A stretch of 18,022 nucleotides of DNA from Actinomycetota bacterium (GTDB taxonomy: Bacteria; Actinomycetota; Acidimicrobiia; Acidimicrobiales; AC-25), in assembly GCA_005888395.1 (NCBI GenBank), contig VAXF01000019.1, positions 1-18,022 of the forward strand, given 5' to 3'. How positions within the stretch are numbered: the first letter of the stretch is position 1; each line of letters opens with the position of its first letter. The translations under genes were made by a program, and so were the position numbers. Shown here in pieces: positions 1-6,458 of this stretch. The notes beneath the pieces were generated by a model, which had not been told where the DNA came from, ran no database searches, and saw only the letters and a list, made by a program, of their open reading frames with translations.

Positions 1-374
1 GCCAGGCCGCGGAACGTCGGCAGCGAGATGATGGCGGCCACGCCGGCCGACACCGACACGGCGACCGTGAGCACATAGTCGACGAGCAGCGACGCGCCGG
101 CGACCAGCGACGGGTACTCGCCGAGGTTCTCGCGACTCACGATGTAGGAGCCGCCGCCGCTCGGGTAGGCGTAGATCGTCTGCCGGTACGAGCTGACGAC
201 GATGGCGAGCATGACCGCGACGACGAACAGGATCTCCTCGGTCGCGTATGCCGTCGACGAGATGGCATCCGACGAGAAGGTGGCGAGCGCGATCCGCTTG
301 GGCAGGAGCTGGTGCTCCTGGTCGACGGTGGCGATGGGTCGACCGACCAGCAGCCGCTTCAGCATCACGTACAC
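1..374 (-). CDS. KimA-like K+/amino acid (APC superfamily) permease, N-terminal part, truncated by window edge
   Basis: Integral membrane transporter of the APC superfamily, close to the KimA (YdaO) potassium/proton symporters. Only about 124 N-terminal residues lie in the window. Visible marks are LKRLLVGRP near the N-terminus, the FSSDAISSTAYATEEIL segment at residues 33-49, the SYRQTIYAYPSGGG motif at 62-75, and a third hydrophobic stretch LLVDYVLTVAVSVSAG. As I recall the B. subtilis protein, the Asp and Tyr of the SSDA..AY segment are important for K+ handling. I prefer the GTG at 374 because a TATCGT box lies exactly six bases upstream; the ATG at 365 is the alternative. The gene is divergent from two trkA-type genes, the arrangement I recall for Rv2690c-ceoB-ceoC in M. 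tuberculosis, which supports a K+ role. The spacer between EEIL and SYRQT is only 12 residues, about 23 shorter than in relatives I remember. Confidence 0.85.
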   Translation of the reverse strand, partial: MYVMLKRLLVGRPIATVDQEHQLLPKRIALATFSSDAISSTAYATEEILFVVAVMLAIVVSSYRQTIYAYPSGGGSYIVSRENLGEYPSLVAGASLLVDYVLTVAVSVSAGVAAIISLPTFRGL

Positions 375-380
375 ACGCGG

Positions 381-386
381 ACGATA
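381..386 (-). promoter_or_regulatory. -10 box of the permease gene (leaderless type)
   Basis: TATCGT on the minus strand fits the actinobacterial TANNNT -10 consensus. Exactly six bases (CCGCGT) separate it from the GTG at 374, so transcription should begin at or next to the start codon. No Shine-Dalgarno sequence is visible. No convincing -35 box was seen. Confidence 0.6.
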
Positions 387-404
387 CGCCGCGGTCCGAG
401 TTGT

Positions 405-420
405 GCCCCACCTCTGGGGC
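405..420. promoter_or_regulatory. Perfect inverted repeat in the divergent K+ transport promoter region
   Basis: GCCCCA-CCTC-TGGGGC is a perfect 6-bp inverted repeat with a 4-base centre. It sits in the intergenic region between the permease start and the first trkA-type start. For the plus-strand gene it lies between a possible -35 (TTGTGC, 401-406) and -10 (TTGCAT, 424-429), a suitable place for an operator. It has no T-run, so a terminator is unlikely. Its role as an operator is inferred. Confidence 0.45.
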
Positions 421-437
421 GTGTTGCATATCGCCTC

Positions 438-1106
438 GTGCACGTCGTGGTGGTGGGCTGCGGGCGGGTCGGCTCCGAGCTGGCCCTGGCGCTGGAGCGC
501 GAGGGTCACACCGTGGCCGTCATCGACAAGAACCGCAACGCCTTCCGCCGGCTCCCGGAGCGCTTCACGGGCCGGGCCGTCCTCGGCTTCGGCTTCGACC
601 GTGACGATCTCGAGCAAGCGGGCATCCGCGAAGCGGAGGCGCTGGCCGCGGTGACCAGCGGTGACAACTCCAACATCCTCACCGCGAGGATCGCCCGCGA
701 GACCTACAAGATCCCTCACGTGGTGGCCCGCATCTACGACCCGCGCCGGGCGATCATCTACCAGCGCCTCGGCATCCCGACGGTTGCCACCGTTGCCTGG
801 ACGACCGACCAGGTGCTCCGCCGTCTGATGCCCGAGCGCTATGCCACCGAGTGGACCGACGCGACCGGCACGATCGTCCTCATCGAGCGCGAGTTGCCCG
901 AGGCGTGGGCAGGACGAAAGCTGGCGGGCCTCACCGAGAGCGACCGCTTTCGTGTGGTCTCGGTGAGCCGAGGCGGTGAGGCGCGGCTCGCGGGCGCCGA
1001 GCTCGTCGGGCAGGAGGGCGACCTGCTGCACCTCGCCGTGCGCAAGGACGCCCTCGACGAGCTCGAGGCCCGCTTGGGCGACCCCACGGCGGTGGGGCAC
1101 CCGTGA
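438..1106 (+). CDS. TrkA-family potassium uptake regulatory protein (CeoB-like)
   Basis: Cytosolic regulatory subunit of K+ uptake with an N-terminal Rossmann (TrkA-N/RCK) domain and a C-terminal TrkA_C domain, 222 residues. The nucleotide-binding glycines are GCGRVG at residues 7-12, and the acidic residue closing the second strand is D30 (VIDKN), consistent with NAD(H) or adenine nucleotide binding. I chose the GTG at 438 because the Rossmann strand HVVVVGCG begins immediately after it. Upstream in-frame starts would add residues encoded antisense to the permease and would cross the promoter. No Shine-Dalgarno is visible, and a weak -10 (TTGCAT or GCATAT, 424-431) lies just upstream, so this gene may also be leaderless. 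It overlaps the second trkA gene by four bases (GTGA), indicating one operon and probably a heteromeric regulator of the neighbouring transporter. Confidence 0.9.
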   Translation: MHVVVVGCGRVGSELALALEREGHTVAVIDKNRNAFRRLPERFTGRAVLGFGFDRDDLEQAGIREAEALAAVTSGDNSNILTARIARETYKIPHVVARIYDPRRAIIYQRLGIPTVATVAWTTDQVLRRLMPERYATEWTDATGTIVLIERELPEAWAGRKLAGLTESDRFRVVSVSRGGEARLAGAELVGQEGDLLHLAVRKDALDELEARLGDPTAVGHP

Positions 1107-1762
1107 AGGTCGCCATCGCCGGCGCCGGCAACGTCGGCACCTTCATCGCGTCCGATCTCAAGGCCGCCGGCCACGACGTGCTCCTGATCGAGGAGAACCC
1201 CGACCTGGTCGCCCGGCTGCGGCCCACGATCGACGTGCGCTGGTTCATCGCCGACGCGTGCGAGGTGAAGTCGCTGCACGAGGCGAACCTCCAGGAGGTC
1301 GACGTGGTGGTGGCCGCCACCGGCGACGACGAGGACAACCTCGTCATCTCGCTGCTCGCCAAGCAGGAGTTCGCCGTGCCCCGCGTCGTGGCCCGCGTCA
1401 ACCACCCGCAGAACGACTGGCTGTTCAACGAGGCGTGGGGCGTCGACGTGTCCGTGTCCACCCCGCACCTGCTGACGGCGCTCGTCGAAGAGGCGGTCTC
1501 GGTGGGCTCCCTCGTCAGGCTGCTGCAGTTCCAGGACGCCCGGCTCGTCGAGGTCACCCTCGCCGACGGCTCCCCTGCCGTTGGGAAGACCGTCGCCGAG
1601 CTCGGGATGCCGCGCGACGCCACAGTGGTGGCCGTCGTCCGCGAGCGTCACGTCATCGTCCCCCGCGGCGAGACCCTGATCCAGGCCGGCGACGAGGTGC
1701 TGGTGCTCGTGACGCCGGAGTCGGAGGAGCCGGTGAAGGCCCTCCTGATCGGAGCGGGCTAG
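1103..1762 (+). CDS. TrkA-family potassium uptake regulatory protein (CeoC-like)
   Basis: Second TrkA/RCK-type subunit, 219 residues, translationally coupled to the first by a GTGA overlap. The Rossmann motif GAGNVG is at residues 7-12, with E30 at the end of strand two. The central segment includes NDWLFNEAWGVDVSVSTPHLL. A C-terminal TrkA_C domain (about 130-215) contains the PRGETLIQAGDEVLVLV pattern typical of these ligand-sensing domains. Such paired single-RCK genes beside a permease are a known actinobacterial arrangement (ceoB/ceoC). The protein probably gates or regulates K+ uptake in response to nucleotides; whether the partner is the KimA-like permease or a distant Trk channel cannot be told from here. 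The gene ends directly against the convergent OB-fold gene with no bases between the two stop codons. Confidence 0.92.
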   Translation: MKVAIAGAGNVGTFIASDLKAAGHDVLLIEENPDLVARLRPTIDVRWFIADACEVKSLHEANLQEVDVVVAATGDDEDNLVISLLAKQEFAVPRVVARVNHPQNDWLFNEAWGVDVSVSTPHLLTALVEEAVSVGSLVRLLQFQDARLVEVTLADGSPAVGKTVAELGMPRDATVVAVVRERHVIVPRGETLIQAGDEVLVLVTPESEEPVKALLIGAG

Positions 1763-2122
1763 CTAGAGCAATTCGTAGCGGGGGTTGTAGAAGATCAACC
1801 GGCCGCCGGGACCACCGGGGGCGCCCCTGCCGCTGATCACCAGGCGACGGCCAGGTGTCACCCCCGCGATCCGGCGGCGCCCCGTCCAGCTGGCGGCGAC
1901 AGTGCCCGTGCCGTCGGAGATGGTGGCCTCGAGCGACGGCGAACCGGCGCGCGGCACGATGCGCAGCGTCGTGATCTCACCGACGAGGGCGGCCTCCTCG
2001 CGTGGTACCAGCTCGGCGATCGGCGTCACACCGGGCAGCGCGGCGCAGAAGTCGCGCAGGCGGGCCTGGTCGAGCTGCGACACGGGCACGGAGAGTCGCT
2101 GGAACAGCTTCTTGATCGCCAC
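1763..2122 (-). CDS. OB-fold nucleic acid binding domain protein
   Basis: Small cytosolic protein of 119 residues from a widespread actinobacterial OB-fold family. Recognisable features are the TTLRIVPRAGSPSLEATISDGTG strand segment, WTGRRRIAGVTPGRRLVISGRG in the second half, and the terminal RLIFYNPRYEL, which resembles the FNPKYEL ending of homologues. The fold resembles the RecG wedge OB domain; the biological role is unknown. The start is GTG at 2122, 15 bases after the anti-sigma kinase stop, with no clear Shine-Dalgarno, so translation may depend on coupling. The family often sits near trkA pairs, as here. The DUF3159 membrane gene I would expect between them is absent, and the gene is instead last in the STAS/RsbW transcription unit. 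Confidence 0.82.
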   Translation of the reverse strand: MAIKKLFQRLSVPVSQLDQARLRDFCAALPGVTPIAELVPREEAALVGEITTLRIVPRAGSPSLEATISDGTGTVAASWTGRRRIAGVTPGRRLVISGRGAPGGPGGRLIFYNPRYELL

Positions 2123-2137
2123 GGACGCGCGGTTCGC

Positions 2138-2572
2138 TCAGTTGTCGGCGTCGCCGTGGTGCATCACGAGCTTCACCGCCGTGCCCTCCGACGAGGAGCT
2201 GAACTCGACGTCGTCGACCAGGGCACGGATGAGCGGGATGCCGAGCCCGCGCTCGAAGTTCAGCCGCTCGGGGTCGGTGACCGGAGGATGGTCGGGCAGC
2301 TTCGCCAGGTCGAACCCTGCGCCGCGGTCCTCGATGAGGACCTCGAGGTGCTCGTCGGCGTCGCGGCAGCGCACGAGCACACGCTCGGCGGTGTCGGCGG
2401 CACCGTGGGCCTCGATGGCGTTGGTGCACGCCTCCGAGACGGCGATCTTCAGGTCGTCGATGCGGTCCTCGGGCAGGACCGCGGTCGATGCCGCGAAGGA
2501 GGACACGAGGAGTCGAGCGAGGGCCACGAACTCGAGCCGAGCGGGGATCTCGAGCTCCACGACCTCGTCCAC
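2138..2572 (-). CDS. RsbW-like anti-sigma factor serine kinase (HATPase_c)
   Basis: GHKL-family ATPase of a partner-switching module: such kinases bind and silence a SigB/SigF-type sigma factor and phosphorylate the STAS antagonist. In the 144-residue reading, the N box is DLKIAVSEACTNAIEAH (E47 and N51), the G1 box is EDRGAGF (D82 to F87), and the G2 box is RGLGIPLI (108-115); all ATP-binding elements appear intact. It follows the STAS gene after seven bases and precedes the OB-fold gene. The GTG at 2572 abuts a GAGGAGG sequence with no spacing. A second in-frame GTG at 2560, four codons later, is better spaced and may be the true start. No sigma factor gene lies in the operon, so its target must be encoded elsewhere; the sigma factor at 11406-12344 is a primary-type sigma and not an obvious target. 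Confidence 0.9.
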   Translation of the reverse strand: MDEVVELEIPARLEFVALARLLVSSFAASTAVLPEDRIDDLKIAVSEACTNAIEAHGAADTAERVLVRCRDADEHLEVLIEDRGAGFDLAKLPDHPPVTDPERLNFERGLGIPLIRALVDDVEFSSSSEGTAVKLVMHHGDADN

Positions 2573-2579
2573 CTCCTCG

Positions 2580-2915
2580 TCACGCAGCGAGAGCGTCGTC
2601 GACGGTCTCGTGAATCGAGAACACCTTCGTCAGACCCGTGATCTCGAAGACCTTGAGGATCCGACGCTGGGTGCACACGAGCGCAAGCTCACCGTCGTGG
2701 CTTCGCACCCGCTTCAGGCCGCCAACCAGCACGCCGAGGCCCGTGGAGTCGAGGAAGTCGACGCCCTCGAGGTCGACGAGGATCCGGTGATGGCCCTGGC
2801 TCACGAGCTCGATCAGCCGCTCGCGGAAGCGGGGGGCGGTGTAGACGTCGACCTCGCCGCGGACGGCGAGAATCGCCCACCCCTCCCGCTCGGTGACATC
2901 GAGCCCGAGGTCCAT
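2580..2915 (-). CDS. STAS-domain anti-anti-sigma factor (RsbV/SpoIIAA family)
   Basis: 111-residue STAS-domain protein that, by family, binds the anti-sigma kinase when unphosphorylated and so releases the sigma factor. The signature loop FLDSTGLGVLVGGLKR is present, with S57 as the expected phosphorylation site. I chose the ATG at 2915 rather than the ATG at 2945 because a strong GGAAGAGGAG sits six bases upstream and the STAS fold starts immediately after it. The upstream ATG would also lie on the putative promoter's transcription start. First gene of a three-gene unit with the RsbW-like kinase and the OB-fold protein, preceded by a SigB/SigF-like promoter, which suggests positive autoregulation. 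Confidence 0.92.
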   Translation of the reverse strand: MDLGLDVTEREGWAILAVRGEVDVYTAPRFRERLIELVSQGHHRILVDLEGVDFLDSTGLGVLVGGLKRVRSHDGELALVCTQRRILKVFEITGLTKVFSIHETVDDALAA

Positions 2916-2938
2916 CGACGGCTCCTCTTCCAACGCGA

Positions 2939-2954
2939 CGCGCATATTTGCGCG
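2939..2954. promoter_or_regulatory. Palindrome at the predicted transcription start of the STAS operon
   Basis: CGCGCA-TATT-TGCGCG is a perfect 6-bp inverted repeat with a 4-base centre. It begins two bases downstream of the GGGTA box, so the transcription start would fall within it. It could be an operator or a 5' hairpin in the transcript; the sequence does not decide between these. Confidence 0.4.
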
Positions 2955-2955
2955 C

Positions 2956-2980
2956 TACCCCTCCACGACCTGGGCAAACC
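2956..2980 (-). promoter_or_regulatory. SigB/SigF-type promoter of the STAS-RsbW operon
   Basis: On the minus strand GGTTT (2980-2976) is followed after 15 bases by GGGTA (2960-2956). This matches the general GTTT-N13-17-GGGTA layout known for B. subtilis SigB, mycobacterial SigF and Streptomyces SigB-like promoters. It lies about 40 bases upstream of the STAS start, in the right orientation, directly before genes that regulate this class of sigma factor. Recognition by an actual SigB/F homologue is inferred. Confidence 0.6.
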
Positions 2981-2998
2981 TAGCAAGTGAAGGAGAGA

Positions 2999-4123
2999 TC
3001 ACACGGGCCCACGCCCCTCCCGCTCGGCGACGCGAGCCGCGAGCCATCGCAGCTGAAGAGCGAGAACGAAGAGCAACGCCCCGGCCGCTGACGACAGCAG
3101 GAAGCCACGCCGCCCGCCCAGGCCGCCCTCCGGCGGTCCGAGCTCGCGCAGCGGCTCCGGCGGCGCGCCCGGCCGGCCGGTGGCGAACGGGAGCTTGTTC
3201 GAGTACCCCGGGTCGGGCGCCGGAAGTGTCGCCTGCGCACGAAGCGCGTCGAAACCGGAGAGGTCGATGTGGCCGGCTCGGGCGAACTGCGGATCGGCCT
3301 TGGCGGCGCCGGCCGTGCCGGGCGCGCCCGGTCGAGCTACTGCCGCCGTGCCGGACGGGGCCGCGGGCTTGGCCGGCGCGGTCGTGGGAGGGGACACGGG
3401 TCCGGCAACCGACGGGTCGGACGTGATCGCGGTGCGGGCGTCCTCGTCGCCGTTGTCGCGCACCGCCTGTACCGCGTAGCGATACCCGTTGGCCGCCGCG
3501 CCCTTGTCGACGTAGGACACCGGGTCGTTGCACGCGCCGGCGCGCACCTGACCGACCGGGCGCGCCGCGCCCCCGCTCGACCGCGACACGACGTAGCCGA
3601 TGAGGTCGGGCTCGCAGTTGCCGGTCCAGTTGAGGGCGATGTCCTGTCCGCTCGCCCTGGCCGAGAGCCCCCGCGGAGCAGCGGGCGGCACCGCGAGGGC
3701 GAAGCGCACCGTGAGCGTCGCGGGCGCCGCGTCGCGATGGGTGACGTCGGTCTTGCCCGTCGCGTACGCGGTGAGGATGTAGTGGCCGTTGTACGGCAGG
3801 TCCGGCGTCCACGAGAACGTCACGTGGTTGAGGTTCGAGCAGTCGACCGGGCTCGGCGACGGCGGCTTGGCGCAGTCGACCGTGACCGACGTGCCGATGC
3901 CATTGTCGCGTGCGGCAGACAGCGAGACGGTGGCGATGCCCGGACCGCCATGGTCGAACGCGCCCGTGATGATGGGACCGGTGCGCAGGGGGCTCGCGTA
4001 CGACGGGTCGTCGGCCGGCGCCGTCACCGTGCCGGTGACGGGATCGGCGAGGGCGGGTCTCGCGAGCACCAACGTGAGCGCGAGCGCGGCACCGGCAGCG
4101 GCGGCGATCCGGGCCCGGCCCAT
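2999..4123 (-). CDS. Secreted, C-terminally membrane-anchored fibronectin type III domain protein
   Basis: About 374 residues. A Sec signal peptide (residues 1-27, hydrophobic core then ARPALA cleavage region) is followed by an Ig-like region (about 28-135) carrying paired cysteines. A fibronectin type III-like domain follows (about 140-225, with PRGLSARASGQDIALNWTG and a GYVVSRS strand). Next come a Pro/Ala-rich low-complexity linker and one C-terminal membrane helix (GFLLSSAAGALLFVLALQL) with a basic tail. There is no LPXTG-like motif, so it is membrane- rather than wall-anchored. I prefer the ATG at 4123, just after the sortase stop and nine bases from a GGCGGAG, over the ATG at 4150, which would overlap the sortase by 23 bases and add charged residues before the signal peptide. 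Last gene of the sortase/LPXTG group; probably a surface adhesion or scaffold protein. Confidence 0.8.
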   Translation of the reverse strand: MGRARIAAAAGAALALTLVLARPALADPVTGTVTAPADDPSYASPLRTGPIITGAFDHGGPGIATVSLSAARDNGIGTSVTVDCAKPPSPSPVDCSNLNHVTFSWTPDLPYNGHYILTAYATGKTDVTHRDAAPATLTVRFALAVPPAAPRGLSARASGQDIALNWTGNCEPDLIGYVVSRSSGGAARPVGQVRAGACNDPVSYVDKGAAANGYRYAVQAVRDNGDEDARTAITSDPSVAGPVSPPTTAPAKPAAPSGTAAVARPGAPGTAGAAKADPQFARAGHIDLSGFDALRAQATLPAPDPGYSNKLPFATGRPGAPPEPLRELGPPEGGLGGRRGFLLSSAAGALLFVLALQLRWLAARVAEREGRGPV

Positions 4124-4127
4124 CGGG

Positions 4128-4781
4128 TCAGGCTCCGCCGTCGTGTGCATACACGGCGCGGATGATGATGCGGTGCGACGCCGAGCCCTTGGGGTGGCAC
4201 GACGTCAAGGTGAGCTCGCGGTCACGCGTCGGGTCGATCACCGAGAAGTCGTTCGGCTCGACGATGAACGGCGCTCGGCTGATGGCGTATGTGCAGGTTC
4301 CGATCGGTGTCTCGAGGACCACGACGTCGCCGGCCTTGAGCCGGTCGATGTTGGCGAAAGGCTTGCCGTAGGTGGTCCGGTGGCCGGCGATGGCGACGTT
4401 TCCCTGCTCGCACGGGAGCGGCGTCTCGGGGTAGTGGCCGGCACCGGCCCGGAGGGCGCTGGCCGAGGTTCCCTCGACGACCACCACGTCGACGCCGAGG
4501 GCCGGGATGCGGAGGCGCGTGAGGCTGTCGCCGGTGCCGACCCGGCGCTCGCGGTACGCCTGCTCCAGCGCGGGGCTCGCGAGCTGGCGGTCGAGGCGGG
4601 CCTGGAGCCGGTCCTGGTAGATGTTCGTGGCGAACGGGTAGGCGAGGAGCCCGAGGCCGAGCAGCAGGAGGCCCACGGAGATCCCCGACAGCACGCGCCG
4701 CGCCCACGGCCGCGTGCGCAATGCGTCGACCACGAAGCCGACCGCGTCGACACGCGGGCGTTCGGGCACCGTCGACCTCAT
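4128..4781 (-). CDS. Sortase, class E-like
   Basis: Membrane-bound cysteine transpeptidase of 217 residues that covalently attaches sorting-signal proteins to the cell wall. It has a cytosolic N-terminal tail, one membrane helix (about 33-53), then the sortase beta-barrel. The catalytic triad is visible: H134 in NVAIAGHRTTYG, C195 in TLTSCHP, and R204 in SASHRIIIRA. The TLTSCHP context and the following SxxxR spacing resemble actinobacterial class E sortases. It lies 30 bases downstream of an LPRTG-bearing substrate gene and just upstream of a surface Fn3 protein, so the cognate substrate is probably the neighbour. No clear Shine-Dalgarno precedes the ATG; the short gap suggests co-transcription and coupling. 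Confidence 0.92.
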   Translation of the reverse strand: MRSTVPERPRVDAVGFVVDALRTRPWARRVLSGISVGLLLLGLGLLAYPFATNIYQDRLQARLDRQLASPALEQAYRERRVGTGDSLTRLRIPALGVDVVVVEGTSASALRAGAGHYPETPLPCEQGNVAIAGHRTTYGKPFANIDRLKAGDVVVLETPIGTCTYAISRAPFIVEPNDFSVIDPTRDRELTLTSCHPKGSASHRIIIRAVYAHDGGA

Positions 4782-4811
4782 GGACGTCTCAGGGTACGGC
4801 CGGGCGAACCC

Positions 4812-5975
4812 TCAGCGACGGGCAAGGCGCCGCGTGGACGCGGCCAGGGCGACGACGCCGAGGGCGAGCGGCCAGAGTGGCAGGCCGCCCGTGCGGGGGA
4901 GCGACTTCGGGGCGGCGATCGGCGAGGCCTTCGACGCCGGTGTTCCCTCGACGCCCGCCTCCGCGTGGGCGAGCTCGAGCACGACCCCGCCGCTGACGCC
5001 CTGGAGCAGGTCGAGCTTCACGCCGTCGGCCACGGCGACCGACTTGCCGCCGGCGGTGCTGGTGCTGCCGTCGCCCGCGATCACGCATGACTTGAGCGGT
5101 GTTCCGTCGAGGATGCAGACCGTCTGGCCCACGGTGACCGGGATCTCCTGGCTCAGCGCCGGCGTCGACACGCGAATCGTGGCGATCGCAGGGGTGTACT
5201 TCGCCGTGCTCGCGCCCGTGCTCCGGTCGTAGGTCGACACCGCATGGGCGTCGCCGATGATGATGCTCGCCACGGGGAGCCCGTTGAGGCCGCCCTGGGG
5301 AAGGATGTCGACCTGTCCACCTGCGGCGCTGCTGCTCGACGTCACGATCTGCTTCTGGGCGGTGGCGTCGGTGGTCGTCTTGCCGATGCGGACGGCCAGC
5401 GTCTCGGTCTGGTCGAGGGCGTCGAGCAGATTCCCGACCGTGGAGGTGATCGGCACCGGGAGCTGGTCGAGGCCCGGCAGCGCGTCGAGGACACCCTTGA
5501 GCTCTAACGCGACCGGCTGGATGATCGTGCCCAGGACCTTGTCGGCGTGGAGGTCGATCGAGGCGACCGAGCCCTCGCCGGACGCGAGCGGGAGCCCGTC
5601 CTTGATCTGGGCGATCGACGATGAGCAGGCCAGCCCGGCGCTGAGGAGACCGCCCGTCTGCTCGGGGAGCACCGCGGGCCCGCACTGCTCGCGGGACGAA
5701 GAGTCGGGCGACGCGCTGGTGGCCGACGCCTCACTCACGGTCGAGGGCACGGCGAGCTGGCCGGCGGCGTTGGCCTTGGCGGTCAGCACCGAGCTGGCCG
5801 TCGCCGCCGCGCTGCCGAACGTGAGCTTGTTGCCCAATACCGACAGGTCGAGCGCCCGGCCGGCTGCGTTGCCGAGATAGACCTCGGCGGTGTCGGCCTG
5901 TGCCGGTACCGCGACGAACGCCGTCGCGAGAACCAGCGCGGCAATCACCGCCCCCCGTCGCCAGATGCTGCGCAT
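4812..5975 (-). CDS. LPXTG-type cell wall anchored surface protein
   Basis: 387-residue secreted protein of unknown function. It has an N-terminal signal peptide (1-27, basic RR then VIAALVLATAFVAVPAQA). A long repetitive region rich in Ala, Ser and Val follows (LDLSVLGNKLTFGSA and LAVRIGKTTTDATAQ segments), with two cysteine pairs, EQCG...LACS and TVCI...KSCV, that could form disulfides. The end is a complete sorting signal: LPRTG at residues 359-363, a hydrophobic segment and a TRRLARR tail. The start is the ATG at 5975 because the signal peptide begins there and GGGAAGAGA lies just upstream; the longer reading to 6062 adds 29 non-secretory residues. It lies between the tad genes and the sortase on the same strand. 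It may be a wall component that accompanies the pilus, but that is inference. Confidence 0.85.
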   Translation of the reverse strand: MRSIWRRGAVIAALVLATAFVAVPAQADTAEVYLGNAAGRALDLSVLGNKLTFGSAAATASSVLTAKANAAGQLAVPSTVSEASATSASPDSSSREQCGPAVLPEQTGGLLSAGLACSSSIAQIKDGLPLASGEGSVASIDLHADKVLGTIIQPVALELKGVLDALPGLDQLPVPITSTVGNLLDALDQTETLAVRIGKTTTDATAQKQIVTSSSSAAGGQVDILPQGGLNGLPVASIIIGDAHAVSTYDRSTGASTAKYTPAIATIRVSTPALSQEIPVTVGQTVCILDGTPLKSCVIAGDGSTSTAGGKSVAVADGVKLDLLQGVSGGVVLELAHAEAGVEGTPASKASPIAAPKSLPRTGGLPLWPLALGVVALAASTRRLARR

Positions 5976-6077
5976 GTGTCTCTTCCCTTTCGCCCCGCGG
6001 AACTCAAGATTTCGCCGGAAGTCTGCGTAGTCCTTCTCCCGGTTCAAACCTCGGCCGCGCAAAATGAGGCGTTCGAC
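5976..6077. other. Intergenic region between TadE gene and LPXTG protein gene
   Basis: This 102-base gap is the largest interruption in the long minus-strand run and is locally less GC-rich. It contains the partial dyad GGTT-TG-AACC on the minus strand. I see no convincing paired -35/-10 boxes and no terminator, so whether the sortase group has its own promoter is undecided. Confidence 0.4.
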
Positions 6078-6458
6078 CTAATCCTCCACGCGCATGCTGG
6101 CCTTCGCGGTGAGGCGGACGTCGCCCAGGAGGACGCCCGCCAGCGGGACGTCGGTGGCCGAGCGGTAGGTGAGGTCGGCTTCGACCCGGCTCCCGGGCCG
6201 GCCCCGACCGCGCAGCTGCACCGTGAGGCGGCGGGCGTCGAGCCCGGAGGACGCGACGGCGGCCCGGCTGGCGGCGTCGGGCACGGCGTCGACCGCCGCC
6301 TCCCGCGCCGCCTCCCGCGCCGCGTGCACCACCAGCACCTGGTCGCGGACGACCAGCCCCACCTGCACGAGCACGAGCAGGAGGAGGGCGACGAGCGGCA
6401 GGACGAGGGCCAGCTCGACCGCCGCCTGGCCCTCGTCGCTCGCGGTGGCGCCCGTCAC
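6078..6458 (-). CDS. TadE-like minor pseudopilin
   Basis: 126-residue TadE-family protein, a minor pilin-like component of type IVc (Tad) pili. The N-terminus holds a class III prepilin-type signal, DEGQAAVELALVLP: predicted cleavage follows the Gly, with Glu at +5 and a hydrophobic helix (about 14-36) after it. The remainder is a small extracellular domain, ending in VRLTAKASMRVED. The GTG start at 6458 overlaps the stop of the upstream pilin gene, and GAGGTGA immediately precedes it, so the two are translationally coupled. It is the last tad gene; no second TadE/TadF-like gene is seen. Confidence 0.88.
   Translation of the reverse strand: MTGATASDEGQAAVELALVLPLVALLLLVLVQVGLVVRDQVLVVHAAREAAREAAVDAVPDAASRAAVASSGLDARRLTVQLRGRGRPGSRVEADLTYRSATDVPLAGVLLGDVRLTAKASMRVED

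Noticed and set aside
366..437. A ydaO-type c-di-AMP riboswitch upstream of the KimA-like permease
   Set aside because: The divergent gap is only about 63-72 bases, too short for that riboswitch, and the permease appears to be leaderless.
839..1651. Long minus-strand frames opposite the two trkA genes
   Set aside because: His/Arg/Gly-rich translations with no family resemblance, lying opposite well-supported TrkA genes.
1902..2990. A 362-codon plus-strand frame opposite the OB-fold/RsbW/STAS genes
   Set aside because: Ser/Arg-rich composition and exact opposition to three well-recognised genes show it is a shadow.
4782..4796. A leaderless promoter for the sortase (TACCCT at 4796-4791)
   Set aside because: The spacing to the ATG is nine bases rather than six and no -35 is seen; co-transcription with the LPXTG gene is simpler.
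5976..6077. A c-di-GMP-I (GEMM) riboswitch before the LPXTG gene
   Set aside because: One stretch (TACGCAGACTTCCGGC, minus strand) vaguely resembles the second half of the motif, but the conserved first half and the tetraloop-receptor element are absent.
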